From assembly GCA_016875155.1 (NCBI GenBank), contig VGSD01000010.1, positions 1-14,774 on the forward strand: a stretch of 14,774 bases of DNA, written 5' to 3'. This DNA is from Deltaproteobacteria bacterium. GTDB lineage: Bacteria; Desulfobacterota; BSN033; UBA1163. Every line of letters starts with the position of its first letter. Within the stretch, counting starts at the first letter, position 1. Positions 6,338 to 14,305 of the stretch are shown in pieces. Below the pieces are notes generated by a model. It was not told the DNA's origin, made no database searches, and worked only from the letters and a program-made list of their open reading frames with translations. The position numbers were made by a program, and so were the translations under genes.

Positions 6338-6709
6338 ATGCCAACGGTTAGTCAACTGGTTCGAATTGGAAGAAGTGCGGTAAAGAGTAAGACCTCTGCT
6401 CCGGCTCTAACAGGATCGCCCCAGAAAAGGGGGGTCTGCATTCGAGTCTATACCACTACACCCAAGAAACCAAACTCTGCTCTTCGAAAGGTTGCCCGTG
6501 TGCGGTTAACCAACGGGATTGAAGTGACCGCTTATATCCCGGGAATCGGGCATAACCTTCAGGAACACTCTGTTGTTCTCATCAGGGGAGGAAGAGTAAA
6601 GGACCTGCCAGGAGTTCGATACCATATCATTCGTGGCACCCTCGATGCGGTTGGCGTTCAGGACCGAAAACAGGGTCGTTCGAGATACGGAGCTAAGAAA
6701 CCCAAGTAA
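6338..6709 (+). CDS. rpsL: 30S ribosomal protein S12
   Basis: This 123-residue protein lies at the decoding centre of the small subunit and helps control accuracy. The block [14 protein letters not shown] includes K43, and [13 protein letters not shown] includes K88 and D89, so the positions whose mutation gives streptomycin resistance in E. coli are wild type here. QKRGVC near residue 29 is also conserved. AGAGGGG at 6327-6333 precedes the ATG by 4 bases. It is the first gene of the ribosomal operon and has its own promoter; the usual neighbour rpoC is absent upstream. rpsG follows after 45 bases. Confidence 0.98.
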   Translation: MPTVSQLVRIGRSAVKSKTSAPALTGSPQKRGVCIRVYTTTPKKPNSALRKVARVRLTNGIEVTAYIPGIGHNLQEHSVVLIRGGRVKDLPGVRYHIIRGTLDAVGVQDRKQGRSRYGAKKPK

Positions 6710-6754
6710 CCACCTCTCTTTTAGTATGGTTGAAGGTAGGAAGAAGGAGTAGTT

Positions 6755-7225
6755 ATGCCCAGAAAAAGGGAAGTAAGAAAGAGAGAGATATTGCCCGATC
6801 CAAAATATCGTGATGTCATGATCGCCAAGTTTATCAATGGGATCATGCGTCAGGGAAAGAAGAGTGTGGCGGAAGGGATCTTTTATGGAGCCCTCAATCT
6901 CATTAAAGAAAAAACTCAATCCGATCCGATCAAAATCTTTAACCAGGCCATGGATCATGTAAAACCGATGATTGAGGTGAGACCCCGGAGGGTGGGCGGC
7001 GCCACCTATCAGGTGCCGGTAGAGGTGAGGCCAAGCCGGAAGACTTCTTTAGCGATTCGATGGATCATCGGTTATGCAAAACAGCGCTCAGAAAAGACGA
7101 TGAAAGAGAAACTTTCCGCTGAATTGATTGATGCAGCCAATAACCGTGGAGCCTCGGTTAAAAAGAGAGAGGATACCCACAAAATGGCAGAAGCCAATAA
7201 GGCGTTTGCCCACTACCGCTGGTAA
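6755..7225 (+). CDS. rpsG: 30S ribosomal protein S7
   Basis: This 156-residue primary 16S rRNA-binding protein organises the head of the small subunit and contacts E-site tRNA. Typical blocks are [18 protein letters not shown] at the start, [31 protein letters not shown] in the middle, and [20 protein letters not shown] at the end. Length is the bacterial standard. AAGGAG at 6744-6749 lies 5 bases before the ATG. In E. coli S7 represses its own operon at the rpsL-rpsG junction; here that junction is only 45 bases and I see no clear equivalent structure. The next spacer, before fusA, is longer and structured. Confidence 0.98.
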   Translation: MPRKREVRKREILPDPKYRDVMIAKFINGIMRQGKKSVAEGIFYGALNLIKEKTQSDPIKIFNQAMDHVKPMIEVRPRRVGGATYQVPVEVRPSRKTSLAIRWIIGYAKQRSEKTMKEKLSAELIDAANNRGASVKKREDTHKMAEANKAFAHYRW

Positions 7226-7292
7226 CTGTTTAACGTCAATCATATTCTGATCCAATGGGCGCTGGATGGGTGAAAGGTTTAAGTCAAGGATA

Positions 7293-7337
7293 AGGTTTAG
7301 GATTTAATTAATTCCCCCTTTAATTCAATCTTAACCT
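7293..7337. repeat. Imperfect inverted repeat in the rpsG-fusA spacer
   Basis: Two arms of about 19 bases (7293-7311 and 7319-7337) pair at roughly 16 positions around the loop TTCCCCC. The left arm begins AGGTTTAGGATTTAA, words also seen in the rplW-rplB spacer and at the rnc end. The surrounding spacer (7226-7406) is otherwise AT-rich with no open reading frame of note. Confidence 0.5.
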
Positions 7338-7353
7338 CAACCTGTATTCCATA

Positions 7354-7390
7354 ATTTGAATTTCAAGCACGCGATGCGCGTGACTCAAAT
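7354..7390 (+). promoter_or_regulatory. Stem-loop just ahead of the fusA ribosome binding site
   Basis: A 6-bp GC stem, CACGCG (7368-7373) and CGCGTG (7377-7382), with a 3-base loop, is enclosed by an outer 6-bp stem ATTTGA (7354-7359) and TCAAAT (7385-7390) with unequal internal loops. It ends 4 bases before the fusA Shine-Dalgarno AAGAGG (7395-7400), a position where folding or protein binding could affect fusA translation. There is no T run, so it is not an intrinsic terminator. The regulatory role is inferred. Confidence 0.45.
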
Positions 7391-7406
7391 CGATAAGAGG
7401 TTTTAG

Positions 7407-9485
7407 GTGTCAAACGTTTTAAAAGAGAAGACCAGAAATATCGGCATCATGGCCCACATTGATGCGGGAAAGACAACGACCACGGAGAGGATTCTCTACT
7501 ATACCGGTGTTACTCACAGGATGGGAGAAGTCCATGAGGGCACAACCACCATGGACTGGATGGAGCAGGAGAGGGAGAGAGGAATTACCATCACCTCTGC
7601 GGCTACGACCTGCTTCTGGAAGGATCACAGAATCAACATCATCGACACTCCTGGCCATGTGGACTTTACGATTGAAGTGGAGCGGTCCCTTCGGGTATTG
7701 GATGGGGCGATCGCCGTGTTCTGCTCGGTCGGAGGAGTGGAACCTCAATCGGAAACGGTGTGGAAACAGGCTGACAAATATGAGATACCTCGGATTGCGT
7801 TTGTCAATAAGATGGACCGTGTGGGAGCGGATTTCAATGCTTGCCTTCAGATGATGGTTGATCGTCTCAAGATCACCCCTCTGCCTCTTCAGATTCCGAT
7901 CGGAAAAGAAGAAGATTTTAAGGGAGTGGTCGACCTTGTCTCCATGAAGGCCCTTTTATTCGATCCTGATACTCAGGGCTCCCGTTTTGACACCACTGAC
8001 ATCCCGCAGGACAATCAGGCGGAAGCTGCAACACAGAGAGAACTCCTCATTGAGAGGCTTTCAGAAATGAATGACTCCTTGATGGAGAAGTTTATAGAGG
8101 GCAAGGAAGTATCCGTGCCCGAAATTAAACAGGCTATCAGGGAAGCGACCCTCCAATTAAAAGGGACTCCAGTGCTCTGTGGGTCCGCCTTTAAAAATAA
8201 GGGGGTTCAGCCTCTGCTCGATGCCATTATTGAATATCTCCCTTCTCCGCTCGATCTGCCTCCGGTAAAAGGGGTTGACCTCAAGGGCGGGGAGAAGGCC
8301 TTTTCAGCCAATAATGGGCATCCCCTCTCAGCCCTCGCCTTTAAGATTATGAGCGACCCCTATACTGGGCAGCTCACCTTCTTTCGAATCTATTCCGGAT
8401 CGCTCAAATCAGGCGACTCCGTCTTCAATCCAACCAAAGGGAAGAAGGAACGGATCGGCCGGTTGCTGAAAATGCATGCAAACAAAAGGGAAGAGATCCA
8501 GGAAGTATCCGCAGGGGACATCTTCGCCGCCGTCGGTCTTAAATATACCACCACCGGTGATACGATCTGTACGGAAAAGGAACCCATCATCCTCGAATCG
8601 ATGAACTTTCCGGAACCAGTGATCGCCGTTGCTCTGGAGCCTAAGACAAAGAGCGATGTTGAAAAATTAGGAGTCTCCCTCCACAAACTGACTCTCGAAG
8701 ATCCCTCATTCAAGGTGAAGACTGACGAAGAGACGGGCCAAACCATTATCTCCGGAATGGGTGAACTCCATCTCGAAATCATCGTCGATCGACTTCTGAG
8801 GGAATTCAAGGTGGAGGCCAATGTAGGTAGACCTCAGGTGGCCTACCGCGAGACGATTACGAAGACGGTTAAGTCCGAAGGCCGTTTCATCCGTCAGTCA
8901 GGTGGAAGAGGACAGTACGGCCATGCGTGGTTGACCCTCGAGTCGCAGCCTCCTGGAAAGGGTTTTGAATTCGTTAACAAGATTGTGGGAGGCGCAGTTC
9001 CAAAGGAATTCATCCCTGCCATAGAAAAGGGAGTTGTAGAGGCCATGGAGAAGGGAGTTCTGGCTGGATTTCCTATGGTCGATGTTAGAGTGACCCTTTT
9101 TGATGGATCCTACCATGATGTTGATTCATCTGAAATGGCCTTCAAGATCGCCGGATCGATGGGATTTAAAGATGGGGCCCGGCGCGCCAATCCCATCCTA
9201 CTTGAGCCTCTGATGTCCATCGAGATCATTACGCCAGAGGAGTATGTCGGGCAGGTGGTGAGTGACCTCAACTCCAGAAGGGGAAAGACAACACGAATCG
9301 AATACCGTAAGGGAACCAATGTGATCACCGGAGAGGTTCCTCTGGCCAATGTGTTTGGATATGTCACTGACCTTCGATCTCTCACACAGGGAAGGGCAAC
9401 CTTCACCCTGCAATTTTCACATTACAATCCGGTGCCTTCATCCGTGAGTGAGGAGATCCTTTCAGAATTGAGAAAGGTTGCCTGA
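7407..9485 (+). CDS. fusA: Elongation factor G
   Basis: This 692-residue translational GTPase moves tRNA and mRNA through the ribosome after peptide bond formation and helps ribosome recycling. GTPase motifs are AHIDAGKT (16-23), the switch region [22 protein letters not shown] (80-87) and NKMD (134-137). Domains II to V follow, including [11 protein letters not shown] and [10 protein letters not shown], and the C-terminus has [23 protein letters not shown]. The sequence and its place between rpsG and tuf fit the main EF-G rather than a paralogue. Translation starts at GTG 7407, supported by AAGAGG 6 bases upstream and by the expected N-terminus [18 protein letters not shown] structured spacer of 181 bases precedes it, unusual for this junction. 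tuf follows after 30 bases. Confidence 0.98.
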   Translation: MSNVLKEKTRNIGIMAHIDAGKTTTTERILYYTGVTHRMGEVHEGTTTMDWMEQERERGITITSAATTCFWKDHRINIIDTPGHVDFTIEVERSLRVLDGAIAVFCSVGGVEPQSETVWKQADKYEIPRIAFVNKMDRVGADFNACLQMMVDRLKITPLPLQIPIGKEEDFKGVVDLVSMKALLFDPDTQGSRFDTTDIPQDNQAEAATQRELLIERLSEMNDSLMEKFIEGKEVSVPEIKQAIREATLQLKGTPVLCGSAFKNKGVQPLLDAIIEYLPSPLDLPPVKGVDLKGGEKAFSANNGHPLSALAFKIMSDPYTGQLTFFRIYSGSLKSGDSVFNPTKGKKERIGRLLKMHANKREEIQEVSAGDIFAAVGLKYTTTGDTICTEKEPIILESMNFPEPVIAVALEPKTKSDVEKLGVSLHKLTLEDPSFKVKTDEETGQTIISGMGELHLEIIVDRLLREFKVEANVGRPQVAYRETITKTVKSEGRFIRQSGGRGQYGHAWLTLESQPPGKGFEFVNKIVGGAVPKEFIPAIEKGVVEAMEKGVLAGFPMVDVRVTLFDGSYHDVDSSEMAFKIAGSMGFKDGARRANPILLEPLMSIEIITPEEYVGQVVSDLNSRRGKTTRIEYRKGTNVITGEVPLANVFGYVTDLRSLTQGRATFTLQFSHYNPVPSSVSEEILSELRKVA

Positions 9486-9515
9486 GCGCAACCAGAGACG
9501 AGGAGGGATAGAGCC

Positions 9516-10715
9516 ATGTCGAAGCCGAAATTTGAGAGGACGAAGCCGCATGTGAACGTAGGGACGATTGGGCATGTGGATCATGGGAAGACGACGTTGA
9601 CCTCAGCGATCACGAAAGTATTAGCGGGCAAGGGATTAGCGTCGTATATGGCGTTTGATCAGATCGACAAGGCGCCAGAGGAGAAAGAGAGAGGGTTAAC
9701 CATTGCGATAGCACACGTGGAGTATGAGACGGCGAAGCGGCACTATGCGCACATCGATTGTCCTGGTCATGCGGACTACATCAAAAACATGATTACGGGG
9801 GCAGCTCAGATGGACGGGACGATTTTGGTGGTCTCGGCGGCCGATGGACCGATGCCCCAGACGCGGGAGCATGTGCTGTTGGCCAAACAGGTGCGGGTGC
9901 CCTATATCGTGGTATTTTTGAACAAAGTGGACATGGTGGAAGATCCGGAGCTATTGGACTTGGTGGAATTGGAAGTGAGGGAACTGTTATCTGGGTATGA
10001 CTTTCCAGGAGATGTGGCGCCTGTGGTCAGGGGCAGTGCGTTAAAGGCATTGGAGTGTGGGTGTGGGAAGGCGGAATGTCAGTGGTGCAGTGGGATACTG
10101 AAGTTGATGGATGCGGTGGACAACTCCATTCCGGAGCCTGTGCGAGAAGTGGACAAGCCCTTCTTGATGCCGGTGGAAGACGTCTTTTCGATCTCGGGAC
10201 GAGGGACGGTGGTGACGGGACGAGTCGAGCGAGGGATGATCAAAGTAGGGGAAGAAGTGGAAGTGGTAGGGATACGAGACACGCTCAAGACGGTCTGTAC
10301 GGGAGTGGAGATGTTTCGTAAGACATTGGATCAGGGGCAGGCAGGAGACAATGTGGGGGTTCTGCTTCGGGGAGTGAAGCGGGAAGAGGTGGAGCGTGGT
10401 CAGGTGGTATCGAAGCCTGGGTCCATTACGCCTCATCGGAAATTTAAGGCGGAGACCTATATCTTGACGAAAGAGGAGGGGGGTCGTCATACGCCGTTTT
10501 TCAATGGGTATCGGCCTCAGTTTTACTTTCGGACGACGGATGTGACAGGGGTGGCGACGTTGCCTGAGGGGGTGGAGATGGTGATGCCCGGGGACAATGT
10601 CTCATTGTCGGTGGAGTTGATCACGCCGATAGCGATGGAGAAGGAGTTGCGGTTTGCGATTCGCGAGGGTGGACGGACCGTGGGCGCTGGTGTCATCAGC
10701 GATGTCCTCGAATAA
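9516..10715 (+). CDS. tuf: Elongation factor Tu
   Basis: This 399-residue GTPase delivers aminoacyl-tRNA to the ribosome. Motifs are GHVDHGKT (19-26), T62 in the switch I segment [17 protein letters not shown] with catalytic H85, NKVD (136-139) and SAL (174-176). Domains 2 and 3 follow with [14 protein letters not shown] and the final [11 protein letters not shown]. Compared with E. coli there is a short insertion at 181-191 holding four cysteines, C-x-C-x4-C-x2-C, near the end of the G domain. Codon use differs sharply from neighbours: codons end mostly in G (GTG, TTG, ACG, GCG, GGG) until about the last 12 codons, which end mostly in C or T. AGGAGGG at 9501-9507 is the ribosome site. The gene joins the str part to the S10 part, with rpsJ 30 bases on. 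Confidence 0.98.
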   Translation: MSKPKFERTKPHVNVGTIGHVDHGKTTLTSAITKVLAGKGLASYMAFDQIDKAPEEKERGLTIAIAHVEYETAKRHYAHIDCPGHADYIKNMITGAAQMDGTILVVSAADGPMPQTREHVLLAKQVRVPYIVVFLNKVDMVEDPELLDLVELEVRELLSGYDFPGDVAPVVRGSALKALECGCGKAECQWCSGILKLMDAVDNSIPEPVREVDKPFLMPVEDVFSISGRGTVVTGRVERGMIKVGEEVEVVGIRDTLKTVCTGVEMFRKTLDQGQAGDNVGVLLRGVKREEVERGQVVSKPGSITPHRKFKAETYILTKEEGGRHTPFFNGYRPQFYFRTTDVTGVATLPEGVEMVMPGDNVSLSVELITPIAMEKELRFAIREGGRTVGAGVISDVLE

Positions 10716-10745
10716 ATCGTGTGAGGGAAGGAAAGGGGTAAAGGA

Positions 10746-11054
10746 ATGACAGCTCAGAAGATCAGGGTCAGCCTCAAATCTTATGACCATAAACTGCTCG
10801 ATAAATCAACGGCTGAGATCGTTGAAACCGTTCGGCGGACCGGTGCCAGCATTGCAGGCCCCATTCCCCTTCCAACAAAGATCAATCGCTATACCGTGTT
10901 GAGATCTCCCCATGTGGACAAAAAATCAAGGGAACAGTTTGAGATTCGAACCCACAAGCGGCTTCTTGATATCATCGAACCCACACAGCAGACCGTGGAT
11001 GCCCTGATGAAGCTCGACCTGGCAGCCGGGATCGATGTGGAGATTAAACTATAA
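10746..11054 (+). CDS. rpsJ: 30S ribosomal protein S10
   Basis: This 102-residue protein of the 30S head also serves, as NusE, in transcription antitermination complexes. Recognised by [15 protein letters not shown] at the N-terminus, the loop [36 protein letters not shown], and the ending [11 protein letters not shown]. Length is standard. It opens the S10 part of the operon but has no separate promoter or long leader; only 30 bases separate it from tuf, so the S10 genes are probably read through from the str promoter. A purine-rich stretch GGAAAGGGG ahead of the ATG acts as the ribosome site. Confidence 0.98.
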   Translation: MTAQKIRVSLKSYDHKLLDKSTAEIVETVRRTGASIAGPIPLPTKINRYTVLRSPHVDKKSREQFEIRTHKRLLDIIEPTQQTVDALMKLDLAAGIDVEIKL

Positions 11055-11068
11055 GGGATTAAAAGGTC

Positions 11069-11734
11069 ATGAAACGTACACTTGGAATTATCGGCAGAAA
11101 AATAGGGATGACCCAGATCTTTCAGGAGGATGGCTCTGTTGTTCCAGTCACCGTCGTTGAGGCCGGACCTTGCTGGGTTGCTCAGAAAAAGACGAAAGAG
11201 AGAGAGGGTTACGAAGCCTTACAGATTGGCTTCCTCCCGAAGAGAGAAAAAAGCGTGAAGAAACCTCTTGCTGGCCATTGTAAAAAAGCAGGAATTGCTC
11301 CAGTCATTCATTTAAAGGAATTCCGGATGGAGAACACCGAAGGGTTTGATCTAGGCCAGGAGATCAATGTCGGACAGCTCTTTAAACCAGGTGATGTCGT
11401 TGATGTCACCGGCTTGAGCAAGGGGAAAGGATTTGCGGGCGTGATCAAACGGCACGGATTCCATGGTTCGCCAGGGTCTCATGGTACCCACGAGTATTTT
11501 CGTCATGGCGGATCAGTAGGATCAAACACTTATCCGCATCATACTTTTAAAGGCCTGAGGATGCCTGGCCATCTTGGAAATCATCGTGTAACGATTCAGA
11601 ACATTAAGGTTCTGGAAGTGAGAGAAGATCAGAACCTCCTGCTCCTGAGGGGAGGTATTCCTGGCGGTCCTCGCGGATGGGTCCTCATTCGAAGTGCCGC
11701 AAAGGAGAAGAGATCTGCCGCAGCATCTGCATAA
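11069..11734 (+). CDS. rplC: 50S ribosomal protein L3
   Basis: This 221-residue early-assembly protein binds 23S rRNA, with a long loop reaching towards the peptidyl transferase centre. Typical features are [13 protein letters not shown] near the start, [29 protein letters not shown] in the middle, and [16 protein letters not shown]. The extended loop reads [16 protein letters not shown] and lacks the Gln that is methylated by PrmB in E. coli. The C-terminal tail ([14 protein letters not shown]) is short, basic and Ala-rich. It starts 14 bases after the rpsJ stop and is followed by rplD after 13 bases. Confidence 0.97.
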   Translation: MKRTLGIIGRKIGMTQIFQEDGSVVPVTVVEAGPCWVAQKKTKEREGYEALQIGFLPKREKSVKKPLAGHCKKAGIAPVIHLKEFRMENTEGFDLGQEINVGQLFKPGDVVDVTGLSKGKGFAGVIKRHGFHGSPGSHGTHEYFRHGGSVGSNTYPHHTFKGLRMPGHLGNHRVTIQNIKVLEVREDQNLLLLRGGIPGGPRGWVLIRSAAKEKRSAAASA

Positions 11735-11747
11735 GGAAAGGGACGAG

Positions 11748-12371
11748 ATGAGCCTATTAGCCGTCTATGACATCAACCGTCAGAAAGTGAAGGAGATCGA
11801 ACTGAACGATCGGATCTTTGATGCAAAGATCAATCCTTCCCTCTTTTATGATTCTGTGCGTAGCCACCTTGCTTCACAGAGAAAAGGGACAGCCGCCACC
11901 AAGAACCGAGCCCTTATCCGTGGAGGTGGAGCCAAGCCGTATCGACAGAAAGGAACTGGAAGGGCCCGGGCGGGCACCAGGCGTTCCCCCCTCTGGAGGG
12001 GAGGCGGGACGATCTTCGGCCCCATGCCAAAGGACTACTCTTTCTCCCTTACTAAAAGGGCACGGCGAGTCGCCCTCTTGTCTGCGCTCAGCTTAAAGCG
12101 TCAGGAAGAAAAATTGATCCTGCTCAATGATTTTCCACTTGAGGGGTTTAAAACCCGGCAGGTCCTTGAAATTCTGAAGAAGTTTAATGCGGAGAATGCC
12201 CTCATCGTGACAGATGACAAGCATGCTTTCCTGGAAAGGTCGGCCCGAAATATTCCTGGCATCGAGGTCCTCCGCTACAATAGCCTCAATGTCTACGACA
12301 TTCTAAATCATGAATATTTGATTTTATTAACCACGGCTGTCGAAAAAATAGAAGGGGTTTTTGCATCATGA
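11748..12371 (+). CDS. rplD: 50S ribosomal protein L4
   Basis: This 207-residue protein lines the peptide exit tunnel and in E. coli also represses the S10 operon. The ATG at 11748 gives the family N-terminus [14 protein letters not shown]; the frame stays open upstream to 11694 but that part lies in rplC and has no homologous look. The tunnel loop region [18 protein letters not shown], then [30 protein letters not shown], is well conserved, as is [19 protein letters not shown] lies ahead of the start. The TGA stop overlaps the rplW ATG as ATGA, indicating coupled translation. The leader structure that L4 binds in E. coli has no place here, because rpsJ follows tuf directly. Confidence 0.97.
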   Translation: MSLLAVYDINRQKVKEIELNDRIFDAKINPSLFYDSVRSHLASQRKGTAATKNRALIRGGGAKPYRQKGTGRARAGTRRSPLWRGGGTIFGPMPKDYSFSLTKRARRVALLSALSLKRQEEKLILLNDFPLEGFKTRQVLEILKKFNAENALIVTDDKHAFLERSARNIPGIEVLRYNSLNVYDILNHEYLILLTTAVEKIEGVFAS

Positions 12372-12658
12372 AAGAGCCGCAAAAGATTATCCGGAGACCA
12401 CTGGTCACTGAAAAGAGCACCCGTCAAAAAGACGAGGGCCATCAATATGTCTTCGAAGTCGATCGGAACGCGAATAAGATCGAGATCCAGTCAGCCGTTG
12501 AACACCTCTTCAAGGTGAAGGTGAACAATGTCCGGACCCTTAATGTTCTGGGCAAGATGAAGCGTTTGGGAAGAAGATTTGGAAAGAGGCCCGATTGGAA
12601 GAAGGCGGTCGTTACCCTACGAGAAGGAGACCGCATCGACTTTTTCGAAGGAGCCTAA
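12368..12658 (+). CDS. rplW: 50S ribosomal protein L23
   Basis: This 96-residue protein sits at the tunnel exit and is the docking site for trigger factor and SRP. Conserved parts are [12 protein letters not shown] near the start, [26 protein letters not shown] in the middle, and [24 protein letters not shown] with the final [11 protein letters not shown]. Its ATG overlaps the rplD stop by 4 bases and AAGGGG at 12352-12357 is a likely ribosome site. Its stop is followed after one base by a strong hairpin and a 177-base spacer before rplB, which is unusual for this junction. Confidence 0.97.
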   Translation: MKEPQKIIRRPLVTEKSTRQKDEGHQYVFEVDRNANKIEIQSAVEHLFKVKVNNVRTLNVLGKMKRLGRRFGKRPDWKKAVVTLREGDRIDFFEGA

Positions 12659-12659
12659 C

Positions 12660-12683
12660 CCCCTCGAATAAAGATTCGAGGGG
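12660..12683 (+). other. Perfect 10-bp hairpin directly after rplW
   Basis: CCCCTCGAAT (12660-12669) and ATTCGAGGGG (12674-12683) pair perfectly around the loop AAAG. It starts 2 bases after the rplW stop. AAACTCGAAATCC follows instead of a T run, so it is not a classic intrinsic terminator. It may be an RNA processing or stability element, a partial attenuator, or the end of the repeat that fills this spacer. Confidence 0.6.
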
Positions 12684-12686
12684 AAA

Positions 12687-12824
12687 CTCGAAATCCGAAA
12701 CTCGAATTTCGAAACAATAATAAAAATTTAAGTGTTCTATTTGGGTTAATACTTCGGTTTTAAGTTTGGGATTTTGATCATTGAGATTCCATTAGGATTT
12801 AGAGTTTAGAATTTTAGATTTTAT
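12687..12824. repeat. AT-rich degenerate repeat tract filling the rplW-rplB spacer
   Basis: The left end carries tandem-like words CTCGAAATCCGAAACTCGAA and TTTCGAAAC. The right end carries TTAGGATTTAGAGTTTAGAA and TTTTAGATTTT, which read in reverse complement resemble the left end (AAATCT, AAACTC, AAATCC). The tract is therefore roughly palindromic around an AT-rich core with GGTTTTAAGTTTGGGATTT. No gene is present. From memory, such AAATCCGAAA/GGATTTAGA tracts recur between genes in deltaproteobacterial genomes. The rplB ribosome site GGAG (12825-12828) begins right at its end. Confidence 0.55.
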
Positions 12825-12835
12825 GGAGTAATCAG

Positions 12836-13651
12836 ATGGCAATTAAAAAATTCAGACCAACTTCTCCTGGTAGACGGTTTCAAACCGTATCGGCTTTTGA
12901 GGAAATTACCTCAACCTCACCGGAGAAAAGCCTTCTTCGTCCCATGAGGAAGACCGGAGGAAGGAACTGTTACGGAAGAGTTACGGCCTGGCATCGGGGC
13001 GGAGGCTCAAAACGGATGTACCGGATGATCGACTTTAAGAGGGACAAGAGGGAGATCCCTGCGAAAGTGGCAACCGTTGAGTATGACCCCAATCGTTCCG
13101 CCCGTATCGCCTTGCTCCACTATATAGATGGCGAGAAACGATATATCCTTGCCCCGGATCAATTGAGGGTAGGGGATCAGGTCATGGCAAGTTCCAGCGC
13201 GGATATCAAACCCGGCAATGCCCTTCCGCTTCGAAACATTCCGACTGGCACGCTGATCCACAATGTGGAGTTGAAAATTGGAAAGGGTGGCCAGATCATC
13301 CGGAGCGCGGGGACCAGTGGCCAGTTGATGGCCAAAGAAGGCAAATATGCTCATGTCAAACTTCCATCGGGTGAAGTGCGTCTTGTCCTGCAGGACTGCT
13401 ATGCCACCATTGGACAGGTGTCGAACTTCGAGCATGAAAACGTTTCTTTTGGGAAAGCGGGACGAAGCCGATGGATCGGCCGACGCCCCGTGACCCGTGG
13501 AGTGGCGATGAACCCGATCGACCACCCGCTCGGCGGAGGTGAAGGAAAGAGTTCCGGAGGGCGTCATCCCTGTACCCCATGGGGTGTTCCGGAGAAGAAG
13601 ACACGTAAAAATAAAAGGACGGATAAATATATCCTGAAGAGGAGAGATTAA
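12836..13651 (+). CDS. rplB: 50S ribosomal protein L2
   Basis: This 271-residue primary 23S rRNA-binding protein is needed for subunit joining and peptidyl transferase activity. Recognised by [12 protein letters not shown] at the start, [23 protein letters not shown], the central [26 protein letters not shown], and the C-terminal [27 protein letters not shown]. The His corresponding to E. coli H229 (in DHP) is kept, and the second His of that motif is Leu, as in many bacteria. Length is near the usual 274-276. GGAG at 12825-12828 supports the ATG. The TAA stop shares its last A with the rpsS ATG. Confidence 0.98.
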   Translation: MAIKKFRPTSPGRRFQTVSAFEEITSTSPEKSLLRPMRKTGGRNCYGRVTAWHRGGGSKRMYRMIDFKRDKREIPAKVATVEYDPNRSARIALLHYIDGEKRYILAPDQLRVGDQVMASSSADIKPGNALPLRNIPTGTLIHNVELKIGKGGQIIRSAGTSGQLMAKEGKYAHVKLPSGEVRLVLQDCYATIGQVSNFEHENVSFGKAGRSRWIGRRPVTRGVAMNPIDHPLGGGEGKSSGGRHPCTPWGVPEKKTRKNKRTDKYILKRRD

Positions 13652-13941
13652 TGGCCCGGTCAATCAAAAAGGGGCCCTTTGTGGATGCCCATTTGAAGAA
13701 GAAAGCAGAGGAAGCCCGGAGAACGAGGGAAGGCAGGGTGATCAAAACCTGGTCCAGGCGTTCCACCATCATTCCCGAAATGGTCGGTTTAACTTTTGCT
13801 GTACATAATGGGAAGAAGTTTATTCCGGTCTTCGTCACCGAGGAGATGGTCGGTCATAAATTAGGGGAATTCTCCCCAACACGGACTTTTCACGGCCATT
13901 CAGGAGACCGAAAGACAAAGATTAAGGGTAAGACTCCATAA
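13651..13941 (+). CDS. rpsS: 30S ribosomal protein S19
   Basis: This 96-residue protein of the 30S head works with S13 near the A-site finger. The family pattern is clear: [15 protein letters not shown] at the N-terminus, [30 protein letters not shown], and [20 protein letters not shown] at the end. The start overlaps the rplB stop by one base (TAATG), with GAGGAGAG in the end of rplB as the ribosome site. rplV follows within 20 bases. Confidence 0.98.
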   Translation: MARSIKKGPFVDAHLKKKAEEARRTREGRVIKTWSRRSTIIPEMVGLTFAVHNGKKFIPVFVTEEMVGHKLGEFSPTRTFHGHSGDRKTKIKGKTP

Positions 13942-13959
13942 GGGTAAAGGTTGAAGAAG

Positions 13960-14292
13960 ATGGAAGTCAGAGCAAAATTAAAATATGTGCGTTTGGGGCC
14001 CAGAAAGGCCATGCTGGTTGCTGACCTGATCAGGGGCAAGAAATCCGAAGAGGCTCTCAATATCCTTGCGTTTACAAAAAAAGCAGCCGCCCGGGTGATG
14101 ACGAAGGTGTTGAAGTCGGTCATTGCCAATGCCACACAGAAGAAGACGGTGGATGTTGACCGCCTTTATGTAAAGAAGATTACTGTAGACCAAGGGGCGA
14201 CCTGGAAAAGGTTTACCCCGCGGGCTCTCGGGAGAGCGACCACCATCCGAAAGAGAACGAGCCACATCACCATCGTTCTCGATGAGAAGTGA
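13960..14292 (+). CDS. rplV: 50S ribosomal protein L22
   Basis: This 110-residue globular protein contacts all 23S domains, and its beta hairpin lines the exit tunnel. Conserved parts are [21 protein letters not shown] near the start, [47 protein letters not shown] for the hairpin, and [12 protein letters not shown] at the end. The ATG at 13960 gives the usual beginning [12 protein letters not shown] with AAAGG at 13946-13950. A TTG at 13951 is also open and would add three residues (M-K-K), so the choice rests on family pattern. The tunnel-loop sequence shows no obvious macrolide-resistance deletion. Confidence 0.95.
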   Translation: MEVRAKLKYVRLGPRKAMLVADLIRGKKSEEALNILAFTKKAAARVMTKVLKSVIANATQKKTVDVDRLYVKKITVDQGATWKRFTPRALGRATTIRKRTSHITIVLDEK

Positions 14293-14299
14293 AAGGAGG
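14292..14299 (+). promoter_or_regulatory. Ribosome binding site fixing the TTG start of rpsC
   Basis: AAAGGAGG is a near-perfect Shine-Dalgarno sequence 6 bases before TTG 14306. It overlaps the rplV stop (14290-14292) and supports the unusual start codon, since no ATG or GTG lies close by in frame. Confidence 0.8.
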
Positions 14300-14305
14300 A
14301 CAACC

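Noticed and set aside
6506..6958. Minus-strand open frame of about 150 codons across rpsL and rpsG
   Set aside because: It spans two certain ribosomal protein genes and their junction in antisense and has no family resemblance.
10041..10490. Minus-strand open frame of about 149 codons opposite tuf
   Set aside because: It lies wholly inside tuf, its His- and Pro-rich translation resembles no family I know, and it follows from the G-ending codon bias of tuf, which removes stops on the other strand.
11694..11747. Upstream extension of rplD
   Set aside because: The frame is open but lies in the end of rplC; the translated part ([10 protein letters not shown]) is not L4-like, and the ATG at 11748 gives the family N-terminus.
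12660..12683. Intrinsic terminator after rplW
   Set aside because: The stem is strong but A-rich sequence with CTCGAAATCC follows instead of a T run, and rplB and later operon genes continue without a clear new promoter.
13007..13663. Minus-strand open frame of about 218 codons opposite rplB
   Set aside because: The plus strand encodes clear L2 over the same bases, and the opposite frame has no ribosome site or recognisable motif.
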